The notes under the pieces are model-generated. The model saw only the letters and a list, made by a program, of their open reading frames with translations, made no database searches and had not been told where the DNA came from. Positions 20,750 to 32,314 of a stretch of 64,000 nucleotides of DNA are shown in pieces. The translations under genes were made by a program, and so were the position numbers. The DNA lies in NCBI GenBank assembly GCA_902806575.1, contig CADCXD010000010.1, positions 1,178,001-1,242,000 of the forward strand, written 5' to 3'. Numbering within the stretch: the first letter of the stretch is position 1; the number at the start of each line of letters is the position of its first letter. The DNA is from Jackrogersella multiformis. Taxonomy: Eukaryota > Ascomycota > Sordariomycetes > Xylariales > Hypoxylaceae.

Positions 20750-23700
20750 TTAAATTTTTTTTTTAATATTCGTTTTTAAATATATTATATAATTATAAAA
20801 TCGCAAAGTTTATCGGCATATTATTTATAAAATAATTTAATTATTACTTTTATTTTTTTATTAAATATATGTTTATAAGGTTTTTAAGTTTAATATTTTT
20901 TAACCGGTTAATTTTTTTACTTTACGAGATATTTTATTTTATTTTAATTTTTAATAAAGTTTATTATTTATTTTATTTAATAATTTTTAAACTTTATCGA
21001 GGTTATTATACGTAAAATTTAATTAAAGTTAAAAAATTTTTAATTATTAACGCGATAAAGTTTAATAAGTAAAATATAAAATAAGTTATATATTTTTTAT
21101 TTTTTAAAAAAAATAAGTTTTATTACGGTAAAAAAGTTTTTTTATTAAATTTTAAAAAAGCTTAAAAGCTTTTTATTTAATTTTTTAACGAGGCGTTTAA
21201 TTTTAATGTTTTTTACGTTTAATATTACGAGTTAATTTATTTTAAAAATTAATATATCTTTTCGTTATTTATTAATTTATTTTTTTATTCGTTAACGGTT
21301 TTATTTTAAATGTTTTTATATATTTTAATAAATTTATATTATTTAATATATATAAAACTTACTTTTAAAATTACGTAAAATGTTTATAAAAAAATTATAA
21401 GTTATTAAGTAATAATTATAATTAATATAAAAAAAAGTAAGTTATATTAATAAAAAAATATTATTATTATAAACGAATTTTATAATTAACGAAAGTTTTA
21501 AAATAAGTTTTTAAAATTTAATTAAAGCGTTTTATTTATTTATCGATTTACGGGTAAAATATAATATTTATACGAGATTTAATATTTATTAATTTAAAAA
21601 AGTTTTTTTAAATATAAAACGTAAATTTAAATTTTTTATTAAAAATAATATTTAAAGATATACCGTGTAATTTTTAATATTATTTAACGAAAATTTTAAT
21701 TAAATTATTAAATTTTTTTTCTTTTACTTTAAAAAAAATAAAATATATTATTTTAAAAAATAAGTTTATTATTATTTAAATAAAGTTATAACCGTTTAAT
21801 AAAAAAAAGTTAATAATAAAATTTATTATTATTATTAATTAAAGTTTATAATGTAATTTTATCGGTTAAAAATATTTATATAAAGCGTAATAAAAGATAA
21901 GATTTTATTAATATTTTAAATAACTTTATACGTAATTTCGAATAATGTTTTTAATGTTTAATTATTAAAAAATTTAAGTAATTAATTTTAAAGTTTTATT
22001 TATTTTTATATATTTAATAATAAAAGTATTATATTTAATAAAAATAATTTCTTTTTAAAGTTTCGTAAATATTTAAAGTTTTTTTATAAAATAACGTTTT
22101 TAAAAGGATTTTTAATTTACGTAACGTATTTTAAGTTATTAATAAAATCGAAAGCTTAATTAAATATAATAAAATTATAAAGTTTTTTTAATATAACGAA
22201 AATAATTATTAAAAAAACGAATAAAGTTTTTTAAAAGTGTAAAAAATGTTTATTTTATAAAATCGATTTTATTATTTTATTTATTTAATCGGTAATTAAT
22301 AATAAATTAATATAATAAAAAATTTTATATTTATTAAACTTAACGTTAATTTGAAATTTTAATTATTATAAAGTAAATTAAGTTTTAATAATTTAAATAA
22401 ACTTTAATTCGATATTTAACTTTTTTTAAGTATTAATATTATTTTTCGAAAAAATTTATTATAATTAATAATTCCTTATCGTAGATTTTATAATTTATTT
22501 TTATTAATATAAGCTTACGAAAATAATAAGCTATAAATTTAAGTTTACTTTATTTTTTATTTTTTAAAAAACGGCGTTAATAGTATAATTTAAAGCATTA
22601 ATTTCGATATAAATTTATTTCGAAAAGTTAAAATAAATTATAATAAAAGCTTAAATAAAACGAAATTTAAGTTTTTTAAAGGATTTTTTTATTTTTTCGG
22701 TTTATTTTTAATTTTTTTTGGTTTTTTTATTTACGTTAATAATTAGCTTTATTATTTTCGAAAACTTTTTTATAAATCGTTAATAAAAGTTTATAAAATT
22801 AATAAATTATTAAGATTTTTTTAATTATTAATATAATTAATTTTATTTTATATTATTAAAATGTCGTTAATTTTAATAATATAATTAAAAAAGTTTATTT
22901 TTTAAACTTTTTAAAAGTGTTTTTACGGGTTAATTATAAAGTAATATTTTATAAGTTTTTTTAAGATTTTTTTAATAATTTTATCGTGTTTTTTTATAAT
23001 ATTTATATAAATAAAAAAGTTATTTAAATATATTAAAAGATTTAAATCGATAAAGTTTCGAAAAATATTATTTATTATAAATTAAAAGGTTATAAAAGTA
23101 TTAATTAATTTAAAAGGTATAATTAAATATTCGAAAAAACCGTACTTATATCGGAAAATTATTTTTTATTCGTTTTATTTTTATTTTAATAAAGTGAAAT
23201 CTTAATTTAAAATTAATTTTAATAAATTATTTCGCGGTTTTAAAGTAAGCTTATAATTTAAATATTAAAAATATAAAATACTAAATAAAAATAATAATAT
23301 TATTTAAGCTTTTATAATTTATTTACGAATATTATAAGTATTATATAAAATAAAGTTAATTTTTAAATTCGTTCGTTATTAAATATTTCGTTTAATTATA
23401 ATTTTAACGTATCGAGTTTCCTTTTATTTATAACGTAAAAAAGTTTTTAAAAAGAAATCGATAACGTAATTTTATAATTAATAATTTAAAAAACGTTATT
23501 TTATTTCTTTCGTTATAATATATATAAATTTATAAAAAATTTTAAAAACGTTTTTTAATATTTTATTTACTTTAATATTTTATATTATTATTATATTAAT
23601 TAATTTTTTTAAGTTATATAAAGTTAAGTTAATATAATATTTCCGATAAAAAAAAATTTAAACTTAATTTTTTTAAAATTTAAGAAAAAGTTTACGAATT

Positions 23701-26165
23701 TATAAAATTTTATTTATTATTATAATATAATAATATTACATTCGTTATTTAAAGCGTTTAATTTAAAGTTAATTTTAAAGAAATAATTTTTTTAATAACG
23801 AAAAATAAAAAAATCGATATAATAACGTTTTATAAAAAAGATTTAAGTTAAATCGAAAATTAATACGAATTATATATATTATTTTTTAATAATCGGTAAT
23901 TTTTTTAATTTTATTTTTAACTAATTTTTTAATTATTACGGTTCGACATATTTTACTTTAATTTAATTATAAAATTTAACGAAATACGGCGTCGAGATTA
24001 TTTAAAAATTTAAATCGAACTTTTCGATTTTTATAATTTAAAAATAAAATAATTTTTATAAAATTATATTTATTCGTATCTTTTTTTATAATGAAATTAT
24101 AAGTTAAATATTATTATTTCGAGGTTATTTTATAAAAAAAACTTTAATAATTATTACGTTTATAATATTAATAAGATTTTTTATCCTTTTTTTATTAATT
24201 TATATTTATTTAATTAATTCCTTTTAAAATATCTTTATTATTAAATTAAAGCGGTTTTCTTTTTTACGGTTAATTTAACCCGATTTTAAAGGCTTTTAAA
24301 TCGAAACGAGCTTTTTTTTTCCCGAAATATTAAAATTAATTAATATACTTTTATATATTTAACTTATTTTTTAAATAACGATAAAGAATTTTTTATTCGT
24401 ATTTAAAAATCCTTTTTATTTAAAATAAATTAATTTAATAATTTCTTTAAAAAAAGTTTTAACGATATAATTTTAAAACGTTATTTTAAATTATTAAATT
24501 ATTTTATTAAGGTTTAATAATTTAATAAAATATTAAATAATATTTTTTTAAAAAATTTATAAAACGTTTTTAAAAAATAATAACGTATATTATTTAAATA
24601 TTAAAAACCTTTAATTACGTAATTTAACTTTTTTATTATTAATATTATAATTATATTTTTTAAATAATAACGATTTAATTTAATTAATACGATGAAAATT
24701 TTTAAGAAAATTTTTCGTATACGTTTTTAAATATATTTTAACTTTTATTTATTAAGTTCGGAATTTTAAAAGGTTTTTTTATTATAAACGGTAAATTTAT
24801 TAAGTTATATTAAATTAACGGTAATCGTAATATAAAAAAAACGAATTAATCGTTTTAAAGTTTTAAATAATTAATTATTATTATTTTAAAGTAATGAATT
24901 TTCGTCGTTATTTAAAGACGTAAAATTATTTTAAAGTAGTTTTTTAAAAAAGGTTTTAAAATTAATTATTAAAATCGAAATCGCTTAAGTTATTATTAAA
25001 TGTTTTAACGGTTTTTTAAAAGGAATTTTTCTTTTATTATTTTTAAATATAAAGGGATTAATTTTAACGAAATCGAATTATACTCGGGCTTTTTTAATTA
25101 TTTTTTTAACTTAAATTTATAAAAAAGATTATAAAAAGATTTTTTTTTATTTAAGCTTTTAAATTAAAATATTTAATAAATAATATTTTAAAATATATTA
25201 AGTTTTTTCGATTAAAAGAATTTAATTTAATTAACGTTTTTAATATAATACGTTTTTTAATATTTTTTAAAATAAAATTAATATTAATTAATTTATTAAA
25301 AACGATTTAAATATAAACTTTTAAATTATTAAATTAACGGTAAATTTTTACGTTAATATACGTAAAGTTTATATTTTTTTTATAAAAACGTTATTAATTT
25401 AAAATTCTTTAATATAAATTTAATAATAATTTTTTATCGAGTTTAATTATTTTATATATATTAAATAATTATATTTTAAATTTATTACGAAAAGTTTAAA
25501 TTAATTTATTAAATTATTTATTCGTTTATTAATATTATATTAATTTCGGATTTAATTTTTATTAATAATTTAATTACTCGTAATAATAATAATAAATGTT
25601 TAAATAATATAATAATTATCGTATATTTTTTAATAAAGTTTAATAAATTATATAAAAAAGTTATTAAAATTAATTTCGATATTATTAATATTAAAAACGT
25701 TTCGTATAATTATTTTATAATTTTATAAGTTATAAAAAATTATAATATTATTATTATTAAATTAAAATAATCCGAAAAAAAAAAGGTTTTAAGGTAATAT
25801 ATTTTTTATTTCGAATATTTTAATAAAAAATTACGTATTAAAGCGTCGTTTAATTTTAATAAGTTTTTATAAACGGTAATTTTTTTAAGTTTAGTTTTAG
25901 TTTCGAAATTTTATAAAAAAATATTATTAAAAATTTAAAAATTTATTCGTCGTTTAACGAAAAAGGTAATTTAAGATTTTATAAATTAATAAATAATAAA
26001 ATTAATAAATAATATTAATATAATATATTTTAATAAAAAACTTTTTTAAGTAAATTGATTATTTATAAAGTAATTAAAAAAAAAATTTTAAAAAAAAATA
26101 ATTTTCTTTCGAAAAGTACGTGCTTTTTTAAAAATAAGGTTTTTTTAAAGTAAAAAAATAATATT

Positions 26166-26472
26166 TATAATAAAAGCAAATAAGCTTAAAATTATAGTTT
26201 AATTTTAAATAATAATTCTTTATAGTTTTAAGGTTTTTGCTTTTTTTCTTCTTACGAAACGAGGCGTAATAACTTATATATATATAATTTAAATATTTTC
26301 TTAAGCGTTATTAACGCTTTCTTAATCTTATTAATTTAGTTTTATATATATTAATTAAGTCTTTTGATTAACCTTATTTAATAGCTTTGTTTTATAAGTT
26401 CTAACATATCTCGTATTCACTAACTTGCATATATTGATCATACTCTGCTTCGTGGAGTTTATCCGTATGACA
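26166..26472. repeat. Right LTR
   Basis: The copy is A/T-converted at its inner end (TATAATAAAAGCAAATAAGC against TGGGACAAGGGCAAATGAGC in the left copy). From about 26345 it becomes progressively normal and ends with intact CCGTATGACA at 26472. The intact ends of the two copies together show the original LTR sequence. Confidence 0.9.
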
Positions 26473-26820
26473 CATAGCCCACTGGGCTCGCTTCCACTCC
26501 TTTGAATTTCGGGCGATGACGTGGTTCGGATCGACTTTGGCCAGAAGAAGGTCGTAAGGGACTTCCTCGGCACTTTTTGAAGTGAAGGCCACTTTAGGTC
26601 TGTTGCAAGGTCCCAAGATACTTCCAATAGTATTGATGATCTCCATCTAAAGATCGGTTACCAGGTTATACTTGTAAGCCATGACGAAACTGCGGGCTAT
26701 ATTCTCGATTGGAATTATTAGGTCCAAATATAATCGAGTTCATAGGATATATCGTTGTTGATTCAAGTCGTTCTCGTGAATTTCGGAGACTATTATGGTT
26801 TGGTGTAAGTAATGTACCTA
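26473..26820 (-). pseudogene. 5' half of the host gene split by the LTR retrotransposon
   Basis: One minus-strand frame stays coding-like from about 26817 down to the CATAG duplication. It begins VHYLHQTIIVSEIHEND and includes TRLYLDLIIPIENIARSF, MAYKYNLVTDL, MEIINTIGSILGPCN and NSKEWKRAQWAM. It is interrupted by TGA at 26740-26742 and TAG at 26647-26649, both in the same frame and both one C-to-T step from a sense codon (CGA, CAG). A TAG at 26818-26820 is either a third stop or the acceptor of an intron (CTTGCTAG), so the true 5' end lies further upstream. At 26473 the frame continues into the retrotransposon and stops at 26401. Downstream it is in phase with 20034-20440. The family is not recognised. 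Confidence 0.75.
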
Positions 26821-27854
26821 GCAAGAAATGGTTAGGAAATGGGAGTTTGAATAGGTAAAAGACAAGAGTTGACTGCTCCCATTGTGTCGCATAGTGTGTT
26901 AATGTGTGATTAATGGTATATTTAATCAGTCACGGTACCTAGTCACTCATGATAATCCAGTATTACTGACAGGTAATAGGTACCTAATGTATCTCCAACC
27001 CATAGCAACCTCTCTCAGGGTTGCTCACTAGGTAACGATAAAGCAATCCAGGCCAATTATTCATGCTATGATTCATTTCTAGTCTTAAATTCTGTCTATG
27101 ATTAGCTACTTTAGCTGTTTTGATAATTAGGATGAATAATCTGGTGCCTCGGATAATATTAATCTAAGCGTTCAGAATAGGGGCTCATCGCCCAAGATAT
27201 GATTTATCAGGATACCGTTGACGAAATCATATAATTATGATCAAGGATATTATGAAGTGTTTTCTAAATCTTCTACTATTTCTTTATAAAATAAAAACAT
27301 TCGTATATTAATTATCACTTCATATTTTACGAATTAATACCTACCTAGGTAAGTAAATATGATTGATTAGTTATCATGACTTTCTGGGTTCTAGCCCCAG
27401 GGTAGTCACTAGTAGGTGCGAAATTCATCTGAGAAATGCAAATGACTAACATTAAGTACCTAGGGTTAGGTTAGAACTTATGAGCTGCGATTAAGACTTG
27501 GAGATATAAGCTCTAATATAGTGATTGGTAGAAGAATGTTAGATTTTATTAATGAGTGTATATCCTCCTATTCGGGTGTCTAGATGGTAGTGGAAAACAA
27601 TTTGAGTGTTCGAAGATATAATGAATGGCAGCCCTAACTCGTTTTTGATAATCATAATTACCAAGTCAATTTTTCTTCTCATGATATCCTGAAACCTGAC
27701 CAGTATGTGTGTAAATTCCACCCAAATATTCTCTGCGTCTAACCTATTGCACCCACTGAGTACCTGTTAAACGCGGTAAGTATTTTTTATAACCCGCTGG
27801 CGGTAGGTGGTTTGAGGATGCATACCTAGGTATGAACCCGTAATAACCACTCCA
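26821..27854. other. Intergenic, AT-rich but not RIP-saturated
   Basis: Probably contains the missing 5' exon and promoter of the broken host gene; a possible continuation in the same frame (ATG at about 26890, RHNGSSQLLSF) ends in TAG at 26818. No other convincing frame is present. TACCTAGGTA-type motifs lie at 27342-27354 and 27820-27832. Confidence 0.45.
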
Positions 27855-28530
27855 TCATATAATCTGCTTGGCCGGGACACCCTTGATACATTTCACTTCT
27901 TGGAAGCGATAAGCCTTACAACTATTGGGATTCAGGGATGGCCCAATGTGTCCTCTTCTAGGATCAGGCATTGGGCATGGCGATATTAACCCTTTATCAG
28001 ACAGGCGAAGACAGATGGCACAATCCCCGAACATGCAAAATCCTTCCCCTTTGAACTCGGCCGCCCATTCTGTCGACCCGGAATCAACTACACCCATATG
28101 TGGTGACTGTTTGCTGAACCAGCCTGAACCAGTTTTATCACGGGGACCAAGCTGATCCTGAAGATACCAGGTCCCTTCATCCAGTACGTATTTATCCTTG
28201 CTCTCGTCGCAGTCACTGGTAGATTTGCAGACCTTTGAACACATCAGCATCTTATCGTTATTAGATTAACTCCTTCTAGGCAAGTGTAGCACTACCTTGA
28301 AGATGAGATTATCGATGTCACCGCCAGACTTCTGCACACCGTATGCACCGCCAATAACTGCCATCATAATGAGGCATTTCGGGTGGGTCATTCTGGGAAC
28401 ACCTCTTCACTACCTCGTCAGGAGGTTTGTCTTCCCCTATTAGGGCGAATACACCTTGCTCTTGTGTAGAAACTAGAGCAAGTTGAAATGTGGCTAGAAG
28501 CACAAAGGCTCGTTGAATAAGTGCCCTCAT
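27855..28530 (-). CDS. Small cysteine-rich secreted protein (effector-like)
   Basis: Three exons (28455-28530, 28296-28357, 27855-28250) splice in frame to 177 residues. The N-terminus is a clear signal peptide (MRALIQRAFVLLATFQLALVSTQ). The mature part (QEQVIGGAYGVQKSGGDIDNL...) holds about nine cysteines, including CSKVCKSTSDC and the FCMFGDCAICL cluster, and a single tryptophan-rich stretch (GTWYLQDQLG). Intron 1 uses GTGTATT...GGCAG (98 nt) and intron 2 GTAGTG...ATAAG (45 nt). No known domain is recognised. Size, cysteine content and position beside a RIP-mutated transposon fit a candidate secreted effector or small wall protein. The exon model is my inference; reading exon 1 without splicing would end at 28318 after 70 residues. 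Confidence 0.65.
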
Positions 28531-30004
28531 GATGATAGAATAATAAAGTTCATTCGATTAGGACGAAATATTGTAACAATAGTAATGGATCTGTGCGAAA
28601 AGATGGGGTCAGTGAAGAGCAGGAGACCAAACTATATATACACGTAACCCCCATTCCTAGAAGTATTTTAGTTCATGCAGAGCAGAGGTAACAAAACCAA
28701 TTAGCAAATATAATAATCCTAGAATCTTGTTTCGTTATCCTCCAGAAATACAGTATCCCGGGCACCTCAATACTGAAAACCTAACCTACCTAAGGTACCT
28801 AATCGAGCACCGCGCCTCGTAGAATCTTTCCATAGTCGACATTTAAGCCGATCATGGCCATTCATATGCACCTCTCCGTCGTAACTTGTCACAGTCCCAA
28901 GGTGGGAAACGCCGGCGGCCACGACACATATGTATATAAGCCGCCAACAACGTCACTCGCGATAATTCTTTCCTTTCTTGGCGCAACACCAGGTCTTCTT
29001 GCAGAAACATGGCAGAACTCATACTGCCAGTACGCCTTATGGACTTTGACCGGGCCTCGATGAGATATTGAAAATGCAATTTGTTTCTTGAATTATCGTA
29101 TGACGTGTCATCTACACGCGGCCTCAAAACGCCGGCAGCATCTGTGGTGCCCGGCCACAGTCTCCATGTGCGAGTTATATAGCGTTCGCCATTTACGTAA
29201 ATTCAAGTTACTTTTAAATGAGCATCAGGTCGGCGTAGCTACCTAGGAAGAGGCAGCTTATGGCTGATTTTTCAGATTCCTCGGCCAGTTAGAGTACGAT
29301 GTTTAAGGCAAATCACTTTCAATTGTATAACTCATGGCTTTTAAGGCCCCCAACCCAACGGGGGCGGGGTGCAAATCAAAGGACATAAAGGAAAAAAGCA
29401 GCCCGATAGCGAGCCTCCTCTCCGCCCTTGAAGAAAACAACTAATTAGATGTGAGGTATTTTCAGAGCGTGCATTCTATAGTACATCGATTATACAGGCT
29501 ATATAATCTGAGACCTTGAAATCACTCCCCTTGTGCTATCTGCTGGTGTTCTAGACTTAACTAAGTCGGATGTGGAATTCTGATTGGGAAGTGTTTGGAA
29601 GCTTTTTAGGAAGCCTGAAAAGGGGCTAAAACCAGTCCGAAGAGGAAGATAAAATGAAGATACTAGCAAAACTGGCTCCTAGTTAGTCAATTATTATTGA
29701 CGGATTCAGCATCAAGAGCGCCGTATGTTCGTGATAGACAAAGAGATCTAAGTAGGTAGGTATAGATTCCATTGTTTTTACCAGTTAGCGTGGCATTGCG
29801 GCTCTTTGAACATTCTTCAACATCCATATTAATATTAATGATCATTCGGTCGTGTCAGCGTCAGCGTCAGCAAAACTTAGACCAATCGGGGAATAGCCTT
29901 CTTTAACATATACATCCACCGCAGATCTTGGGTGAAGTATATTTAGTGCCTTGGGCCGCCAAATTTTGAGCATTCAAACAATATAAATTCTATAATACTG
30001 CTTG
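28531..30004. other. Intergenic, no convincing gene
   Basis: Short frames around 28852-29127 on both strands lack support. The first 150 bases are the promoter side of the secreted-protein gene, with a TATATATA-like element near 28633-28640. A (GTCAGC)n triplet-like slip occurs at 29853-29871. Confidence 0.45.
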
Positions 30005-30514
30005 ATGCCTACTGCAAATTTATCGATGCTCGATAGAGCACAGACTTTCCCTCTCAGCATCCATAAGCCAGCTCTTCGGAACCGGAATGAGGCATGGATA
30101 ACCGCAGAAGCTATACCATACTCCCAAGTGGAGCAGAAACGAGTGTGTTATCCCAACCTCAAGCCCTGGCATTCGCAAGACGGAGAACGGAATTTGGGCG
30201 ACGAACTCGAGACGACTATCGAAGACCTAAAAGCGACGGATGAATTTCTGGGGTTAGGGACGGGGTTGCGAGAGAAGTGGTCAATCAAGTTCGAGGGAGC
30301 TACTAGGTGGATAGAAGGTTCTGATGCTGTAGCGGTACCGACGATTATGGTGGTGACTTGGGATGAGAACGACCGAGATTACAGCGCCGAGGATGAGGAG
30401 CTATGGATAGAAGCATGCGAGGATATGGTAACATTCTTGAGAGCTCATGGTGCCGGTTATTTTGGAGTAGAGGTCATCCATTGGGATAAGCTGGATTACC
30501 AAGTCGTGACTTGA
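30005..30514 (+). CDS. Orphan acidic protein
   Basis: A single-exon frame of 169 codons starts at the ATG at 30005 (MPTANLSMLDRAQTF). The C-terminal half is strongly structured-looking and acidic: DAVAVPTIMVVTWDENDRDYSAEDEELWIEACEDMV..., then FLRAHGAGYFGVEVIHWDKL. The pattern of a hydrophobic strand followed by an acidic helix recalls uncharacterised ascomycete proteins often found beside transposons. I cannot name the family. There is no signal peptide or membrane helix. Confidence 0.5.
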   Translation: MPTANLSMLDRAQTFPLSIHKPALRNRNEAWITAEAIPYSQVEQKRVCYPNLKPWHSQDGERNLGDELETTIEDLKATDEFLGLGTGLREKWSIKFEGATRWIEGSDAVAVPTIMVVTWDENDRDYSAEDEELWIEACEDMVTFLRAHGAGYFGVEVIHWDKLDYQVVT

Positions 30515-30985
30515 CTTGGCATAAGCGAGATGAAGCTATTCACTTTTTACTTACCTACCTTATACCATCCTTATTTCCTTCTTAGAACGAGAAGAGGGAA
30601 TGTAGGACCATAATCAACAAGCCAATACCTCACAATTAACTCTAGGTAGATAAAAATACCCGAGATAAGATTAGCTATATTCAACTCAATTAGGGCCCTA
30701 GTAAGAGGCAAGGGACGACACGAACACGGCACGGACCGAGAGGAACTTACGCCCGACTTTCCATCCCGGTCGCCGATCTGGATCTCCGATCTCGGCGCTA
30801 GTTCGGATATGAACCGAAAGCCACGGAATAAATTTATTAATTCTGATACCAGAACTAGGGTGAGATGTAGACGTCACCGCTGCCTTTTTTCTAACCTAGC
30901 CCAAAACCGAAGCAATTCTCTTCGTTTTGTTAACTTACCCATCCTGCTTCACACCCCCAATGTACCTACCTAACACACCTGCTCA
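30515..30985. promoter_or_regulatory. Promoter region of the mitochondrial carrier gene
   Basis: A 470-bp gap upstream of the carrier start codon. It is pyrimidine-rich towards the ATG (CTTACCCATCCTGCTTCACACCCCC) and contains TACCTACCTAACAC just before the start, which resembles the dispersed TACCTAGG motif. No binding site can be named. Confidence 0.35.
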
Positions 30986-32093
30986 ATGGCGGCCGACCAG
31001 AAGCAGAAGCCGGTAGAGGCTAGCAAGAACTACAAAGGGTTCGTGGCCGGCATCTTCTCCGGCATTGCCAAGCTCTCGGGTGAGTTCTCCTTACTTCCCC
31101 CTCCCTGTCTCCGACGCCATTGGTACCTAAACCATACCTACGTACCTACCTACCTAGACATGTAGCAGTACTAACCTTCCCTCCCCTCCCCTCGCAGTCG
31201 GCCACCCCTTCGACACGATCAAAGTGCGGCTCCAGACCACGGACCCCTCGCGCTTCAGCGGGCCGCTGCAATGCGTGGTGCAGACGCTGCGCCACGAGGG
31301 CGTGCGCGGGCTGTACAAGGGCGCCACGCCGCCGCTCGTCGGCTGGATGTTCATGGACTCCGTCATGCTGGGGTCGCTGACCGTGTACCGGCGGCTGCTC
31401 GCCGAGCACGTGTTCCAGCGGCACCTGACGGCGCACCCGGCGGGGGTCCCGCCGCCGCTCAAGCCCGAGACCGAGGGCCCCATCGCGGCGACCACGCACG
31501 CGGCCGCGCACCTGCCCTCGCACGGCCACGGGCTGGCCGGCGTGCTGGCCGGCGCCACCGTGAGCTTCATCGCCGCGCCCGTCGAGCACGTCAAGGCGCG
31601 CCTGCAGATCCAGTACTCGGCGCGCAAGAGCGAGCGCCTGTACGCGGGCCCCGTGGACTGCGTGCGCAAGATCTACGGCGCGCACGGCGTCGCCGGCGTG
31701 TACAAGGGCCTGGCCGCCACGCTGCTGTTCCGCTCCTTCTTCTTCTTCTGGTGGGGCTCCTACGACGTGCTCTCGCGCGTCCTGAGCGACCGGACCAACC
31801 TCAGCGCGCCGGCTATCAATTTCTGGGCCGGAGGGCTAAGCGCCCAGGTCTTCTGGATGACGAGCTACCCGAGCGATGTTGTCAAGCAGCGTATTATGAC
31901 GGACCCCATGGGCGGGAAGCTTAACGACGGGACGCCGAGGTTCAAGAATTGGTGGCAGGCGGCCCAGGCCGTATATAGGGAGGGCGGCGCAAAGGGGTAT
32001 TGGCGGGGGTTTGTGCCGTGCTTCTTGAGAGCGTTTCCAGCTAACGCAATGGCTCTGGTGGCATTTGAAGGCGTTATGAGGGCATTGCCATAG
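30986..32093 (+). CDS. Mitochondrial carrier (SLC25), YMC1/YMC2-like
   Basis: Two exons (30986-31079 and 31198-32093) give 329 residues. The three repeats each carry the carrier signature PX[DE]XX[KR]: HPFDTIKVRL (about 34-43), APVEHVKARL (about 157) and YPSDVVKQRI (about 254). They are followed by G/YKG-type helices (GLYKGATPPLVGW, GVYKGLAATLLFRS, GYWRGFVPCFLRAF). The protein therefore sits in the inner mitochondrial membrane. Overall sequence fits the YMC1/YMC2/carnitine-carrier-like branch, thought to carry amino-acid-related or organic-acid substrates; the exact substrate cannot be read. An insertion between repeats 1 and 2 (TAHPAGVPPPLKPETEGP...) lengthens it slightly. The coding sequence is very GC-rich, and intron 1 contains a TACGTACCTACCTACCTAGA repeat. 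Confidence 0.9.
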
Positions 32094-32314
32094 ATGACAA
32101 GATACTACGTGTTTATGGAGTTCGAAGCTAGAAATAGAAGGATAGAAATATATGTCACTCGTCACTGGATAAAACTGAAGATAATTGCTTGCACCGGCGA
32201 AATTCATTCCTGGGAATCAATGTCTATCTGCAATAGCATAGAAGTGCCTGTCCTACGCCGCCGAGTCCATGCACTACCGCCAGTTTTCCCCAACCGTCAT
32301 GATCGCGTGTCCGC

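Larger units (their letters stand above)
20441..26472. mobile_element. LTR retrotransposon, complete but destroyed by RIP, inside a host gene
   Basis: Direct terminal repeats of about 308 bp (20441-20749 and 26166-26472) begin TG and end CA. They are bounded by a 5-bp target-site duplication CATAG (20436-20440 and 26473-26477). The total length of 6032 bp is normal for a Gypsy- or Copia-type element. The interior is almost pure A/T, every frame is full of stops, and no reverse transcriptase, integrase, primer-binding site or polypurine tract can be read, so superfamily and orientation stay open. Aligned LTR positions differ mainly by C-to-T and G-to-A, the RIP signature. The outermost part of each LTR is nearly unmutated. 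The element interrupts a host gene on the minus strand. Confidence 0.9.

Noticed and set aside
20530..26340. Centromere or mitochondrial insertion as an explanation of the AT-rich block
   Set aside because: Sharp borders at the LTRs and paired C-to-T / G-to-A changes between LTRs explain it as a mutated transposon; no mitochondrial gene can be read.
20441..26472. Segmental duplication or a very long target duplication as the source of the 308-bp repeats
   Set aside because: TG...CA ends and a perfect 5-bp CATAG duplication outside the repeats fit an LTR element and do not fit a simple duplication.
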